62,401 nt of DNA from JBBQKG01 sp038326655. Its GTDB lineage: Bacteria > Actinomycetota > Thermoleophilia > Solirubrobacterales > JBBDJG01. The notes under the pieces were generated by a model, which worked only from the letters and a program-made list of their open reading frames with translations, searched no databases and was not told where the DNA came from. Below, piece after piece: positions 1 through 8,259 of this stretch. Position numbers and translations under genes: made by a program. The DNA lies in contig JBBQKG010000018.1 of the NCBI GenBank assembly GCA_038326655.1, positions 1 through 62,401 of the forward strand, written 5' to 3'. How positions within the stretch are numbered: the stretch's first letter is position 1; every line of letters starts with the position of its first letter.

Positions 1-66
1 CCCAGCCAGCACGATCTCGAGCTTTTGCTGGGTCGTGAACTTGCGGTACTTGCGTTGGGTTGCCAA
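1..66 (-). CDS. IS3-type transposase OrfA, N-terminal fragment cut by the window edge
   Basis: Only the first 22 codons are present; the gene continues beyond the left edge. The reading begins M-A-T-Q-R-K-Y-R-K-F and continues T-T-Q-Q-K-L-E-I-V-L-A-G. That is the usual opening of the helix-turn-helix OrfA of IS3/IS911-like elements, which recognises the element ends. The start is a TTG at 64-66, preceded by an AAGGAG ribosome binding site about 5 nt upstream, which supports this unusual start codon. Assignment to IS3 rests on this short motif alone. The neighbouring gene debris fits an insertion site. Confidence 0.7.
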   Translation of the reverse strand, partial: MATQRKYRKFTTQQKLEIVLAG

Positions 67-106
67 CTCGATCTCCTTCGGTCGAGCGGCCCATGCTGCG
101 AGTCCC

Positions 107-151
107 CTCGGACGGCCTCGTCGGGGCTTCGCCCCTCCTCACCCGTCCGAG
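107..151. repeat. Nested inverted repeat in the transposase leader
   Basis: The outer arms CTCGGACGG (107-115) and CCGTCCGAG (143-151) are perfectly complementary. Between them lies a second hairpin, GGGGC-TTC-GCCCC (123-135). The structure lies between the presumed element end and the transposase start. There it could block read-in transcription or translation, as leader hairpins do in other IS elements. That function is inferred. Confidence 0.5.
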
Positions 152-169
152 CAATCTCAGTCAGCTAAG

Positions 170-195
170 TGTCAACGCGGGAGTGGGGTCCGGGC
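170..195 (-). mobile_element. Possible end of the IS element with a -35-like hexamer
   Basis: On the minus strand the sequence CCGGACCCCACTCCCGCG leads into TTGACA (170-175). Recognisable host coding sequence resumes at about 197, so the element end probably lies here. No matching -10 box is obvious at 17 bp. The second terminal repeat is outside the window, so the boundary is a guess. Confidence 0.25.
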
Positions 196-196
196 C

Positions 197-346
197 ACGA
201 CGTTTGCTGAACTGATGGACGACATTCTGTTCGTGAGACACAAAGTCGCACATAACCGGCCGATTGAGGAGGGCGACGTTAGACGGCTTCGGAAGGCGTG
301 CCAGCTGTTGGGCCTAGAAAATTCTGGCTACGGTACCTTCGTATGA
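197..346 (+). pseudogene. 3' remnant of a HEPN-like gene next to the IS end
   Basis: About 49 codons remain, ending at a TGA at 344-346. They contain LFVRHKVAHNRP followed by a basic helix. R-H-K-V-A-H fits the RX4H signature of HEPN-fold proteins, many of which are RNases or toxin/abortive-infection components. The open frame continues upstream only into sequence that belongs to the IS end, so the 5' part of the gene is missing and insertion is the likely cause. Identification rests on one motif. The following 347-505 holds nothing I can interpret. Confidence 0.4.
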
Positions 347-505
347 CTGCTGACTCTGCTGCCACGCCGCCGACTCCCTCCGCACCGCCCAGTGCCAGCC
401 GGCATGCGCGTGCCTCCACAAGCTCCACCATAGTTCCCAGTTTTGCTTGGACACCGGCAAGGACGGTTATGCCCCTGGCGCCGGAGTGAAAGTGGCAGGT
501 GCCCC

Positions 506-700
506 CTACCCCTTCGGCTCGATGTCCTGGTTTACGCGGAAGCTGTGCTCCGGATCGTACTCCGCCTTGATCCGCGCCAGCCGTTCGTTAGTTATAGCGG
601 TAGCTCGCGCGCACCCGCTCCTGGGCCCTCGTCCATCATCACCGTGACGACGCCGAAGTTGCGGCCGCCCCCGCGGATCGCCCCGCTTCGTCTTCACAGC
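506..700 (-). pseudogene. Decayed, internally deleted copy of the FAD-linked oxidase
   Basis: Two segments of the intact oxidase at 1110-2504 are joined here. Nucleotides near 650-690 match its G-G-G-G-N-F-G-V-V-T region (about 1905-1945). Nucleotides near 506-640 match its C-terminus (about 1110-1242), ending in R-L-A-R-I-K-A-E-Y-D-P-E then I-E-P-K-G. The region between them is gone, and an extra G in a G/C run shifts the frame between the blocks. The similarity is high at DNA level, so this is a recent tandem duplicate in decay. Confidence 0.8.
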
Positions 701-712
701 GGCGCGCGCGAG

Positions 713-1072
713 CTACCCCCCACCCTGAATATGCCGAATAACCGCCTCGAACTCCTCCGTCGGAGAGAAGTCCACGTACTCCGAGTCCTCGAGCGCCTCG
801 GGTGCGTGGCCCGGGCCCCAATAGAAGACCTGGCCGGCCTCATAGACCTGATCCCCGTCCTTCGTCTTCATCTTCACCCGGCCCTTGAGCATGTAGCCCC
901 AGTGCGGGCATTGGCATAGGTCGTCCGGCAGGCCGACCAGCGCGGGCGCCAGGTCGGCGCCCTTGCTGATCGTGACGAAGGAGACCGTCATGTCGCCTGC
1001 TTCTGCAACCCGCAGCTCGACGTTGTCGTCCTTGATTGCCACCGGCACGTCTTCACGTTCGATCGTCCTCAT
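713..1072 (-). CDS. Small cupin-domain protein
   Basis: A 119-residue single-domain protein. The cupin signature is visible in the middle: H-W-G-Y-M-L-K-G-R-V-K-M, then Y-E-A-G-Q-V-F-Y-W-G-P-G-H-A-P. The fold is a beta-barrel, usually binding a metal through His and Glu. Here only one histidine of the first motif is clear, so catalysis is uncertain. It lies 37 bp downstream of the FAD oxidase on the same strand and is probably co-transcribed. It may bind or isomerise the oxidase product or act as a sensor; this is inference. A GGGAG ribosome binding site precedes the ATG. Confidence 0.75.
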   Translation of the reverse strand: MRTIEREDVPVAIKDDNVELRVAEAGDMTVSFVTISKGADLAPALVGLPDDLCQCPHWGYMLKGRVKMKTKDGDQVYEAGQVFYWGPGHAPEALEDSEYVDFSPTEEFEAVIRHIQGGG

Positions 1073-1109
1073 TGGAGACTCCCCTTTCTCCTCGCTCGGC
1101 GTTTGACAG

Positions 1110-2504
1110 CTACGACTTCGGCTCGATGTTCTGATTCACCCGGAACGTGTTCTCCGGGTCGTACTCGGCCTTGATCCGTGCCAGCCGCTCGTAGTTGTCG
1201 CGATAGCTCGCGCGCACCCGCTCCTGGCCCTCGTCCATCATCATGTTCACGTAGGCACCGCCTGCCGAGTACGGGTGCAGGGCCTCGTGGTAGTCGACGG
1301 TCCAGGTCCGGATCTTGTCCACGTTCCCCGGGTCGGGGTCGACGCCCGCGAACACCGCGCCCCACGTCGCGTCTCGGTAGCTCCACGCCGTGTCCTCCGA
1401 CTCGACGTCGTGCGCCGCGCCGTCGATCGGGTACATGTGCATCGTCGACTGCATGGTCGGCATCTCGGCTCCGTACCGCGCGTGCTCTGCCACGGCCTCG
1501 TCCGGGATCTCGTTCACGAAGTCCGCGCGCCAGTACCACTGGTCGCCCTTCGGGTAGAGCGCGTCGAATGCGCCCTGCAGCATCGGGTGCGGCATCGGCT
1601 GCACGCCGTGCATCAGCGGCTCCGACACGTTGTCGAGCAGCGGAGCCATCGCCTTGGCGGCCGCGTCCTCGTCGTCGCCGGCGTAGCACCAGACTACGCC
1701 GCAGACCTTGCGCAGGTGGATCGCCTCCGGGAAGGGCTCCGCCGGCGGCACGGTCGCAAACGCGAAGAACCCGTTCAGCTCGCGCGGCGCGGACGGCAGG
1801 AAATCGCGGTACACGGACAGCACCTCGGCGCTCGCCTCGACCGGCCAGAACGTCGGGCCGCCGACGATCGTGCCGACGTCGTGCAGCCGGAACTTGAACT
1901 CCGTGACGACGCCGAAGTTGCCGCCGCCCCCGCGGATCGCCCAATAGAGGTCCGGGTTCTCGCCCGCGCTCGCGCGCACGCGCTCGCCGTTCGCGAGCAC
2001 GATCTCCGCCTCGAGCAGGTTGTCAATCGAGAGGCCGCACTTGCGGGTCAGGTGGCCGAGGCCGCCGCCGAGCGTCAGGCCGCCGACGCCCGTCGTCGAG
2101 ATGATCCCGCTCGGCGTGGCGAGCCCGTGCGGGTTCGTGGCCGCGTCGACCTCGCCCCAGGTGCAGCCGCCGCCCACGCGCACCGTCCGCGCGGCTGGGT
2201 CGACTTCGATTCCCTTGATCGGCGAGAGGTCGATCACGACGCCCCCGTCGACCGTGCCGAGGCCGGCGCCGTTGTGGCCGCCGCCGCGCACGGCAATCCG
2301 CAGGTCGTGATTGCGGGCGAAGCCGATCACCTTCGCGACGTCGTCGGGGCCGGTGCATTGCGCGATCAGCGCAGGCCGCCTGTCGATCATCGCGTTGTAG
2401 ACCTTGCGCGCCTCCTCGTAGCCGGAGTCGCTCGGGCCGATCAACTGACCCTGGAACCTCGAGAGCTCCTCGGCCGCCTGCGCGGGTGTGGTGACAGCGC
2501 TCAT
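1110..2504 (-). CDS. FAD-linked oxidase, PCMH/berberine-bridge type
   Basis: A 464-residue flavoprotein oxidase of the GOOX/BBE family, which oxidises sugars, alkaloids or other alcohols with O2. The PCMH-type FAD domain occupies about 40-215. It contains R-G-G-G-H-N with His77, the expected 8-alpha covalent FAD attachment. The second, cysteinyl attachment site of bicovalent members is replaced (G-I-I-S-T-T-G-V-G-G), so FAD is probably singly linked. The BBE domain is at the C-terminus (R-V-N-Q-N-I-E-P-K-S). There is no signal peptide, so it is probably cytoplasmic. It is divergent from the LuxR regulator and upstream of a cupin gene. Confidence 0.9.
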   Translation of the reverse strand: MSAVTTPAQAAEELSRFQGQLIGPSDSGYEEARKVYNAMIDRRPALIAQCTGPDDVAKVIGFARNHDLRIAVRGGGHNGAGLGTVDGGVVIDLSPIKGIEVDPAARTVRVGGGCTWGEVDAATNPHGLATPSGIISTTGVGGLTLGGGLGHLTRKCGLSIDNLLEAEIVLANGERVRASAGENPDLYWAIRGGGGNFGVVTEFKFRLHDVGTIVGGPTFWPVEASAEVLSVYRDFLPSAPRELNGFFAFATVPPAEPFPEAIHLRKVCGVVWCYAGDDEDAAAKAMAPLLDNVSEPLMHGVQPMPHPMLQGAFDALYPKGDQWYWRADFVNEIPDEAVAEHARYGAEMPTMQSTMHMYPIDGAAHDVESEDTAWSYRDATWGAVFAGVDPDPGNVDKIRTWTVDYHEALHPYSAGGAYVNMMMDEGQERVRASYRDNYERLARIKAEYDPENTFRVNQNIEPKS

Positions 2505-2629
2505 TCCAATCCTCCTGGTCGTGGGGAGAGCCGTGCAGCGTCAAACCTACGCCCCGAGCGGCCCGCTGTCATGACTCGGACTGACCGACCTCGCGCCCGC
2601 CACTATGCGGGTCGGCACACAGCCACTGA

Positions 2630-2639
2630 TCAGATCTGA
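2630..2639. promoter_or_regulatory. 10-bp palindrome in the oxidase/regulator divergent region
   Basis: TCAGATCTGA is a perfect palindrome 24 bp before the start of the LuxR-type regulator, in the 158-bp gap shared with the divergent oxidase. It is a candidate operator for autoregulation. No strong -35/-10 pair was found nearby. Confidence 0.3.
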
Positions 2640-2662
2640 CTATCGTCCACGGGGACTGCGGC

Positions 2663-5620
2663 ATGCACGACCTTCCCGGTTCGCTCTCGCTCGACTCGAC
2701 CTTCCCGTTCGTCGGCCGCTCGGTCGAGCTGGAAACGCTCCGGGCGCTCATGCCGAAGGCGGCGGGAGAGGGCCGCCGCGTCGTGCTGGTCGGCGGCGAG
2801 GCAGGGTCGGGGAAGAGCCGGCTGGTGCGCGAATTCGCCCGCGAGACGGCCGGCGACGGCGCGCTCGTCCTCTACGGCGCCTGCGATGCGGTCGTGCGCG
2901 CACCCTACGGCCCGTTCGTCGAGGCCCTCGACCACCTCGCGCGCGTCACCGAGCCTGAAGAGCTCCGGTCCGCGCTCGGCACGGCGGGCGGTGAGCTCAC
3001 GCGCATGCTGCCCGACCTGCCCGCCCGGATCGACGGGCTCCCGCCCCCGGTCACAGCCGACCCCGACACCGAGCGTCACCGCCTCCACACCGCCGTCACC
3101 GACCTCCTGACCGGCGTCAGCCGGACCCGGCCGGTGCTGTTGGTGATCGAGGACGGCCACTGGGCCGACGCGCCGACCATGCTGCTCCTGCGTCACCTCG
3201 CCCGTGCCGCCGGCTCGGCGCGCCTGCTCGTGCTCGGCACGTTCCGCGACACCGAGGCCGACCTGCCGGAGACGCTGTCCGAGACGCTCGCGGACCTGCG
3301 CCGCTCCGAGGACGTCGTGCGGATGCGGCTCACCGGCCTGTCGGGCGAGGAGGTGACGGAGTTCGTGCGCCGGGCCGCGGGCGGCGACGCCGACCCGGAC
3401 CTCGCATCCACGATCGAGGAGCTCACCGACGGCAACGCCTTCCTGGTCTGCGAGCTGTGGCGCACGCTCGTCGAGACCGGTGCGGTCGAGGTGGAGGGCG
3501 GCACGGCGCGCCTCACCCGCCAGCCCAGCCAGGTCGGCACGCCCGAGAGCGTTCGGGAGGTCGTCAGCCAGCGGCTGTCGCGCGTCTCCCCACGAGCAAA
3601 TGACCTGCTCGACCTGGCTGCCACGGCCGGCGCGGAGTTCGAGCTCGACGTCCTTCGCCGCGCCGCTCGCCTCGACGACCCCGACCTGCTCGCGGCGCTC
3701 GACGAGGCCGTCCGCAGCGGGATGGTCGAGGAGATCCCGAGCCGGGCGCTCGCCTACCGGTTCACGCACGAGCTCGTGCGCCGCGCGCTCTATGACCGGC
3801 TCACCGGGATTCGGCGGGCGGAGCTGCACCTCGCGGTCGGCCAGGCGCTCGCCGCCGACGAGGAGCGCTCCGGCCGGCAGGTGGCAGACTTGGCCTACCA
3901 CTCCGCGGCGGCCGCGCCCTTCGGCGACGCCCGTCGCGCGGTCGAGTACAACCTCCGCGCGGCCCGCGCGGCGGCGGACGCGCTCGCGTTCGACGAGGCG
4001 GCGGCGCGCCTTCGCACCGCGATCGGCCTCGGGATCGAGAGCCCGGCCGAGCGGGCTCGCGCCCACCTGGACCTCGGCACCGCCAGCCACCGGGGCGGCA
4101 AGGCGCCCGACGCGCTCGAAGCCTTCATCGCGGCGGCGGACGTCGCCCGCGAGATCGGCGACGGCGAGCTGCTCGCACGGGCCGCGATCGGCTACGAGGA
4201 GGCGTGCTGGCGGCCGAGCTTCATCGACCGGGGGGCGGTGGAGCTGCTCGAGGAGGCGGCCACGGTCCTCGGCGATGCGAGCTCCGACCTCCGCGTCGGC
4301 GTGCTCGGCGCGCTCGCCCGTGCGCTCGACCAGCGAGGCGATCACGAGCGCGGCGCGGTCGTGCGCGCCAGCAGCGTCGAGATGGCACGCTGGCTGGGGG
4401 ATCGCGAAGCGCTCGCGACCGTGCTGATGCGCTCCTACTGGGCGCGCGGGACCAGCTCGCTGGAGGAGATCCTCGCGATGCTCAGCGAGGCCAGGGACCT
4501 GGCCGAGGAGATCGGCAGCACCGAGGTGCACGCGGACTCCATGGCCTGGCGGGTGCCCACCTTTGTCGCGCTCTGCGACATCGACTCGGCGCGGCGAGAG
4601 GTCGCCGAGCTGCTCGAGAAGGCCGAGGAGACGGCGCAGCCCTTCATGATCCATGTCGCCACGCACTACCGCTCCGCGATCGCGCTCTGCGACGGCGACC
4701 TCGCCGATGCCGAGGCAATGGCACTGCGCTCTCACGAGTGGAGCCGGCTCCTGACGGGGCGCGATGCGTCCGGCGTCTACGGGATCCAGATGTTCAGCAT
4801 CCGCCGTGAGCAGGGGCGCCTGGCGGAGGTCGCGCCGGTGATCCGGATCCTGGCCGGGGAGGCGCGTGAAGGGCCCTGGCGGCCCGGGCTCGTGTCGCTG
4901 CTGGCGGAGCTCGGCATGGCGGAGGAAGCCCGGCGCGAGCTGGAACACGTCGCCCACGAGGGCCTCGACCCGTTCCGCGAGTCGATCTGGCTCGCTTCCC
5001 TCACCTACCTGACCGACGCCGCCGCCGCGCTCGGCGACGAGACGATCGCGGCGCTCGTCTACCCGGAGCTCGAGCCGTTCGCGGGCGGCAACGTGATGGT
5101 CGGCCACCTGGTCGAGTGCTACGGCGCCGCCGATCGCTACCTCGGCATGCTCGCGGCGACGCTTGGCGAATCGGAGCGTGCCGAGGGCCACTTCGAGTGC
5201 GCGCTGGAGCTGAACGAGCGCATGGGCGCGCGCACGTGGTCCGCCCATACCGCGTACGAGTACGCGCGCATGCTGCTCGCTCATGGCGCGAGGGACTCGG
5301 ACCGCTCCCGAGCCGCGGCGCTGCTCCGGGAGGCCGCCACGCTCGCGGAGCAGATCGGCATGCGCGCGCTGCTCGGCCGCATCGACGCGCTCGGAGCCGC
5401 GGCCCCAACAGCTGTCCTTCCGGGCGGGCTCTCGGCGCGCGAGGCGGAGATCCTCGGCCTCGTCGCCCGCGGCATGAGCAACCGCGAGATCGGCAAGGAG
5501 CTCTTCATCAGCGAGCACACGGCCGCCAACCACATCCGCAGCATCCTGCGCAAGACCGGCTCCGCGAACCGCACCGAGGCCGCTTCCTACGCCCACCGCC
5601 AAGGCTTGGCGGGAACCTAG
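2663..5620 (+). CDS. Large ATPase transcriptional regulator with LuxR HTH (LAL-like)
   Basis: A 985-residue protein. It starts with an AAA/NB-ARC-like ATPase domain (about 12-330). The Walker A motif is G-G-E-A-G-S-G-K-S (44-52) and the Walker B-like motif is L-L-V-I-E-D-G-H-W-A-D. A long helical, TPR-like middle follows (about 400-900). The last 60 residues are a LuxR/GerE helix-turn-helix (L-S-A-R-E-A-E-I-L-G-L-V-A-R-G, then I-S-E-H-T-A-A-N-H-I). Such proteins are ATP-dependent, ligand-responsive activators. The divergent oxidase-cupin pair is its likely target, by position only. Confidence 0.92.
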   Translation: MHDLPGSLSLDSTFPFVGRSVELETLRALMPKAAGEGRRVVLVGGEAGSGKSRLVREFARETAGDGALVLYGACDAVVRAPYGPFVEALDHLARVTEPEELRSALGTAGGELTRMLPDLPARIDGLPPPVTADPDTERHRLHTAVTDLLTGVSRTRPVLLVIEDGHWADAPTMLLLRHLARAAGSARLLVLGTFRDTEADLPETLSETLADLRRSEDVVRMRLTGLSGEEVTEFVRRAAGGDADPDLASTIEELTDGNAFLVCELWRTLVETGAVEVEGGTARLTRQPSQVGTPESVREVVSQRLSRVSPRANDLLDLAATAGAEFELDVLRRAARLDDPDLLAALDEAVRSGMVEEIPSRALAYRFTHELVRRALYDRLTGIRRAELHLAVGQALAADEERSGRQVADLAYHSAAAAPFGDARRAVEYNLRAARAAADALAFDEAAARLRTAIGLGIESPAERARAHLDLGTASHRGGKAPDALEAFIAAADVAREIGDGELLARAAIGYEEACWRPSFIDRGAVELLEEAATVLGDASSDLRVGVLGALARALDQRGDHERGAVVRASSVEMARWLGDREALATVLMRSYWARGTSSLEEILAMLSEARDLAEEIGSTEVHADSMAWRVPTFVALCDIDSARREVAELLEKAEETAQPFMIHVATHYRSAIALCDGDLADAEAMALRSHEWSRLLTGRDASGVYGIQMFSIRREQGRLAEVAPVIRILAGEAREGPWRPGLVSLLAELGMAEEARRELEHVAHEGLDPFRESIWLASLTYLTDAAAALGDETIAALVYPELEPFAGGNVMVGHLVECYGAADRYLGMLAATLGESERAEGHFECALELNERMGARTWSAHTAYEYARMLLAHGARDSDRSRAAALLREAATLAEQIGMRALLGRIDALGAAAPTAVLPGGLSAREAEILGLVARGMSNREIGKELFISEHTAANHIRSILRKTGSANRTEAASYAHRQGLAGT

Positions 5621-5643
5621 ATTCGGCGCGCTACCATCCGGCG

Positions 5644-5937
5644 ATGCCCGTCTACGTCATCGAGCGGAACTTCGCCGAGCAGCTCGACCTCTCGAGCGCC
5701 GACGTCGAGCTGATCGACGAGATCAACGCGGACGAAGGCGTGCGCTGGCTCTTCTCTTTCCTGAGCGCGGACAAGCGGCGGACCTACTGCCTTTACGAGG
5801 CGCCGTCCCCGGACGCGATCAGGGCTGCGGCCGAGCGCGCGAACGTCCCCGTGGATGAGATCGTCGAGGTCGGCACGGCCGCGCCCGAGCTGCCCGGCCG
5901 CCTGCGCGACTGGGCCGACTCGGAAGCTCGCGCCTAG
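5644..5937 (+). CDS. DUF4242 (SCO4226-like nickel-binding) protein
   Basis: A 97-residue protein opening M-P-V-Y-V-I-E-R-N-F and containing I-N-A-D-E-G-V-R-W-L-F-S-F-L and R-R-T-Y-C-L-Y-E-A-P. These are hallmarks of the DUF4242 ferredoxin-like family; the Streptomyces member SCO4226 binds nickel. The ATG at 5644 is chosen because family similarity begins there. The open frame extends far upstream only as a shadow of the regulator. Its last 12 codons are repeated after the next gene (8171-8209), which points to a past duplication. Confidence 0.8.
   Translation: MPVYVIERNFAEQLDLSSADVELIDEINADEGVRWLFSFLSADKRRTYCLYEAPSPDAIRAAAERANVPVDEIVEVGTAAPELPGRLRDWADSEARA
5900..5922 (+). repeat. 23-bp direct repeat, copy 1
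   Basis: The 23 bases starting GCCTGCGCGAC and ending GACTCG recur exactly at 8172-8194, on the other side of the MMPL gene. This copy encodes the L-R-D-W-A-D-S tail of the DUF4242 protein. Confidence 0.9.
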
Positions 5938-6016
5938 CGCCGCCGCGCGGCCGATTGGTTTTCGCGCCCGCGCCGGTCTCGAATCTCGAACGCCGTCAAC
6001 CCCAAAAGGACCCCGC

Positions 6017-8167
6017 ATGACACGTTTTCTCACCCGCCTCGCCGACCTCGCCTACCGCCGCCGCGGCCGCGTGGTGCTCGCCTGGATCGCGGCCGCGATC
6101 GTGATCATCGGCCTCGGATCCGCGCTCAAGGGCGAGTTCAACGCCGACTACAACACCCCCGGCTCGGAATCGAAAGCCGCCAGCGACATCACCGAGCAGC
6201 GCTTCGGCGGCTACTCCGGCCAGGAGGTCTACGTGGTCTGGAAGGACGACGCCGGCGCCCGTAGCCCCGCCGCGCGCAAGCGCGTCGCCGCCTTCCTGAC
6301 CGAGGCCAAGCGGGTCCACCACATCGCCGCCGAGACGCCCACCCGCGTCTCGCGGGACGGCAAGATCGGCGCCACCACGCTGCCGATGACCGTCCCCGGC
6401 TGGGACTTCACCAAGTCCGACGGCGAGAAGCTGATCGCCGCGGCCGACCGGAACAGCGGCGACGGCGTCGAGATCAAGCTCGGCGGCGATCCGATCTACG
6501 CCGCGCAGGGCTCGACGAGCCCCGAGGGCGTCGGGTTGCTCGGCGCCGCGATCGTGCTGCTGATCGCCTTCGGCTCGGTCGTCGCCGCCGGCCTGCCGCT
6601 CGCGATCGCCCTGATCGGCCTCGGCATCTCCTCCGGCGGGCTGATCGCGCTGCTCGCCAACGTGCTCGACGTGCCCGACTGGACCACGGCGGTCTCGGGC
6701 CTGGTCGGGATCGGCGTCGGGATCGACTACTCGCTGCTCGTCCTGACCCGGTTCCGGGCGGCGATGCACGCCGGCAAGGACCGCCACGACGCCGTGGTCG
6801 AGGCGGTCACGACCGCGGGGCGCAGCGTGATCATCGCGGGCTGCACCGTCGTGATCGCCGTGCTCGGCCTCTGCCTGACGGGGCTGACCTACATGTACGG
6901 CGTCGCGGTCTCCACCTCCTTCGCGGTGCTCGTCATGATGTTGGCGGCGATCACCCTGCTGCCCGCGCTCCTCTCGTTCCTGGGGCCGAAGGTCGATCGC
7001 TGGCGGATCCCGTTGCTCGGCCGCACGCTCAGGGCGGAGGGACACGGGGAGTCGCCTGCGGCGCGCTGGAGCCACACGGTCCAGCGCCGGCCGTGGCCGT
7101 TCGCGATCGTGGCGATCGTGCTGCTGCTCGCGCTCGCCGCCCCGGCGCTCGGCATGCGCCTCGGCTTTCCAGATGCCGGCAACGACCCGCCCGACAAGAT
7201 GACCCGCCAGGCCTACGACCTGAACACGCAGGCATTCGGAGCCGGCACGAACGGGCCGCTCGTGATTGCCGCCACGCTTCCCGGCCCCGCCGCCAAGCCC
7301 AAGGTCGAGTCGTTCGCGCAGCGTCTTCGCGGCGAGCCGGGCGTCGCGTTCGTGAGCGGCCCCAGGATCAACAAGGCGAGTGACGCGGCGCTCCTGACGG
7401 TGATCCCGACGACCTCGCCGCAGGACAAGGCGACCGAGGATCTCGTCAACCGGATGCGCGACCAGGTGGTGCCGAGCGCGTTTCGCGGCACCGGCGTCGA
7501 TGCCAAGGTCGGCGGCGTGACGGCGGCGCTCGAGGACCAGAGCGAGTACATGAAGGGCCGCATGCCGCTCTTCATCGGCGCCGTGCTGGTGCTGTCGTTC
7601 CTGCTGCTCCTGATCGCCTTCCACTCACCGCTGATCTCGCTCAAGGCGGGCATCATGAACCTGCTGTCGGTGAGCGCGGCCTACGGCGTGATGACGATCG
7701 TGTCGAAGGGCGGCGCGGCCGGCGGGCTGATCGGGATCGACCACGAGGTGCCGGTGGCGCCGTTCATGCCGGTGATGATGTTCGCGATCCTCTTCGGGCT
7801 CTCGATGGACTACGAGGTCTTCCTGATCTCGCGGATCCGCGAGGAGTACCTGAAGGACGGCGACACCCGGCGGGCGGTTGCCGACGGGCTCGCGAAGACG
7901 GCGCGCGTGATCACCGCCGCCGCGGCGATCATGGTGGTCGTCTTCCTTGCGTTCGTGACGGCACAGGACGTGTTCCTGAAGCTGTTCGGGATCGGCCTCG
8001 CCTCCGCGGTGTTCCTCGACGCGACGGTCGTGCGGATGGTGCTCGTCCCGGCGGTGATGCAGCTGCTCGGGGAGCGCAACTGGTGGATCCCGTCCTGGCT
8101 GGAGCGGCGCCTGCCGCGGCTCGACGTGGAGCGTGTCGCGCTTGGCACGGCGGACGGCCGCCCGTAG
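6017..8167 (+). CDS. MMPL/RND-family membrane exporter
   Basis: A 716-residue inner-membrane transporter of the MMPL branch of RND permeases. These export lipids or hydrophobic compounds using the proton gradient. Two repeats are visible, each with a large extracytoplasmic loop and a block of hydrophobic helices. The first helix is at about 17-35. Typical blocks are G-I-G-V-G-I-D-Y-S-L-L-V-L-T-R-F-R in half one and F-G-L-S-M-D-Y-E-V-F-L-I-S-R-I-R-E-E in half two; the Asp-Tyr pairs match the family's proton-relay positions. The ATG at 6017 follows AAAGGA. The gene lies between two copies of the DUF4242 tail. Confidence 0.92.
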   Translation: MTRFLTRLADLAYRRRGRVVLAWIAAAIVIIGLGSALKGEFNADYNTPGSESKAASDITEQRFGGYSGQEVYVVWKDDAGARSPAARKRVAAFLTEAKRVHHIAAETPTRVSRDGKIGATTLPMTVPGWDFTKSDGEKLIAAADRNSGDGVEIKLGGDPIYAAQGSTSPEGVGLLGAAIVLLIAFGSVVAAGLPLAIALIGLGISSGGLIALLANVLDVPDWTTAVSGLVGIGVGIDYSLLVLTRFRAAMHAGKDRHDAVVEAVTTAGRSVIIAGCTVVIAVLGLCLTGLTYMYGVAVSTSFAVLVMMLAAITLLPALLSFLGPKVDRWRIPLLGRTLRAEGHGESPAARWSHTVQRRPWPFAIVAIVLLLALAAPALGMRLGFPDAGNDPPDKMTRQAYDLNTQAFGAGTNGPLVIAATLPGPAAKPKVESFAQRLRGEPGVAFVSGPRINKASDAALLTVIPTTSPQDKATEDLVNRMRDQVVPSAFRGTGVDAKVGGVTAALEDQSEYMKGRMPLFIGAVLVLSFLLLLIAFHSPLISLKAGIMNLLSVSAAYGVMTIVSKGGAAGGLIGIDHEVPVAPFMPVMMFAILFGLSMDYEVFLISRIREEYLKDGDTRRAVADGLAKTARVITAAAAIMVVVFLAFVTAQDVFLKLFGIGLASAVFLDATVVRMVLVPAVMQLLGERNWWIPSWLERRLPRLDVERVALGTADGRP

Positions 8168-8170
8168 GCA

Positions 8171-8209
8171 AGCCTGCGCGACTGGGCCGACTCGCAAGCG
8201 AGCGCATAA
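8171..8209 (+). pseudogene. Duplicated 3' tail of the DUF4242 gene
   Basis: Read in frame, this stretch gives S-L-R-D-W-A-D-S-Q-A-S-A-stop, against R-L-R-D-W-A-D-S-E-A-R-A-stop at the end of the intact gene. It includes the second copy of the 23-bp repeat (8172-8194) but ends in TAA rather than TAG. No other part of a second DUF4242 gene is visible. Confidence 0.75.
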
Positions 8210-8213
8210 AAAC

Positions 8214-8237
8214 GAAAGCCCGCCAAAGCGGGCTTTC
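8214..8237 (-). terminator. Rho-independent terminator of the cold-shock gene
   Basis: A perfect 10-bp stem, GAAAGCCCGC (8214-8223) and GCGGGCTTTC (8228-8237), encloses a CAAA loop. Read on the minus strand it is followed by GTTTTTAT, a proper U-tract, so it terminates the cold-shock transcript. It may also stop readthrough from the MMPL gene. Confidence 0.9.
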
Positions 8238-8259
8238 GATCAAGGGCGGTAATCCCTAG

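Noticed and set aside
197..346. An active phage-defence island at the left edge
   Set aside because: Only one truncated HEPN-like segment is present; no restriction, toxin-antitoxin or other defence gene lies nearby in the window.
343..489. A 48-codon plus-strand open frame starting at an ATG
   Set aside because: Low-complexity Ala/Pro/Ser/Thr composition, no ribosome binding site and no similarity that I recognise; likely chance.
2630..5602. A 990-codon open frame antisense to the LuxR-type regulator
   Set aside because: It lacks recognisable motifs, is Arg/Ala/Gly-rich in the way of GC-biased shadow frames, and the opposite strand has a clear ATPase and HTH.
5996..7624. A long open frame antisense to the MMPL exporter
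   Set aside because: Composition is dominated by Arg, Asp, Gly and His, as expected from the reverse of a membrane-protein gene at high GC; no domain is visible.
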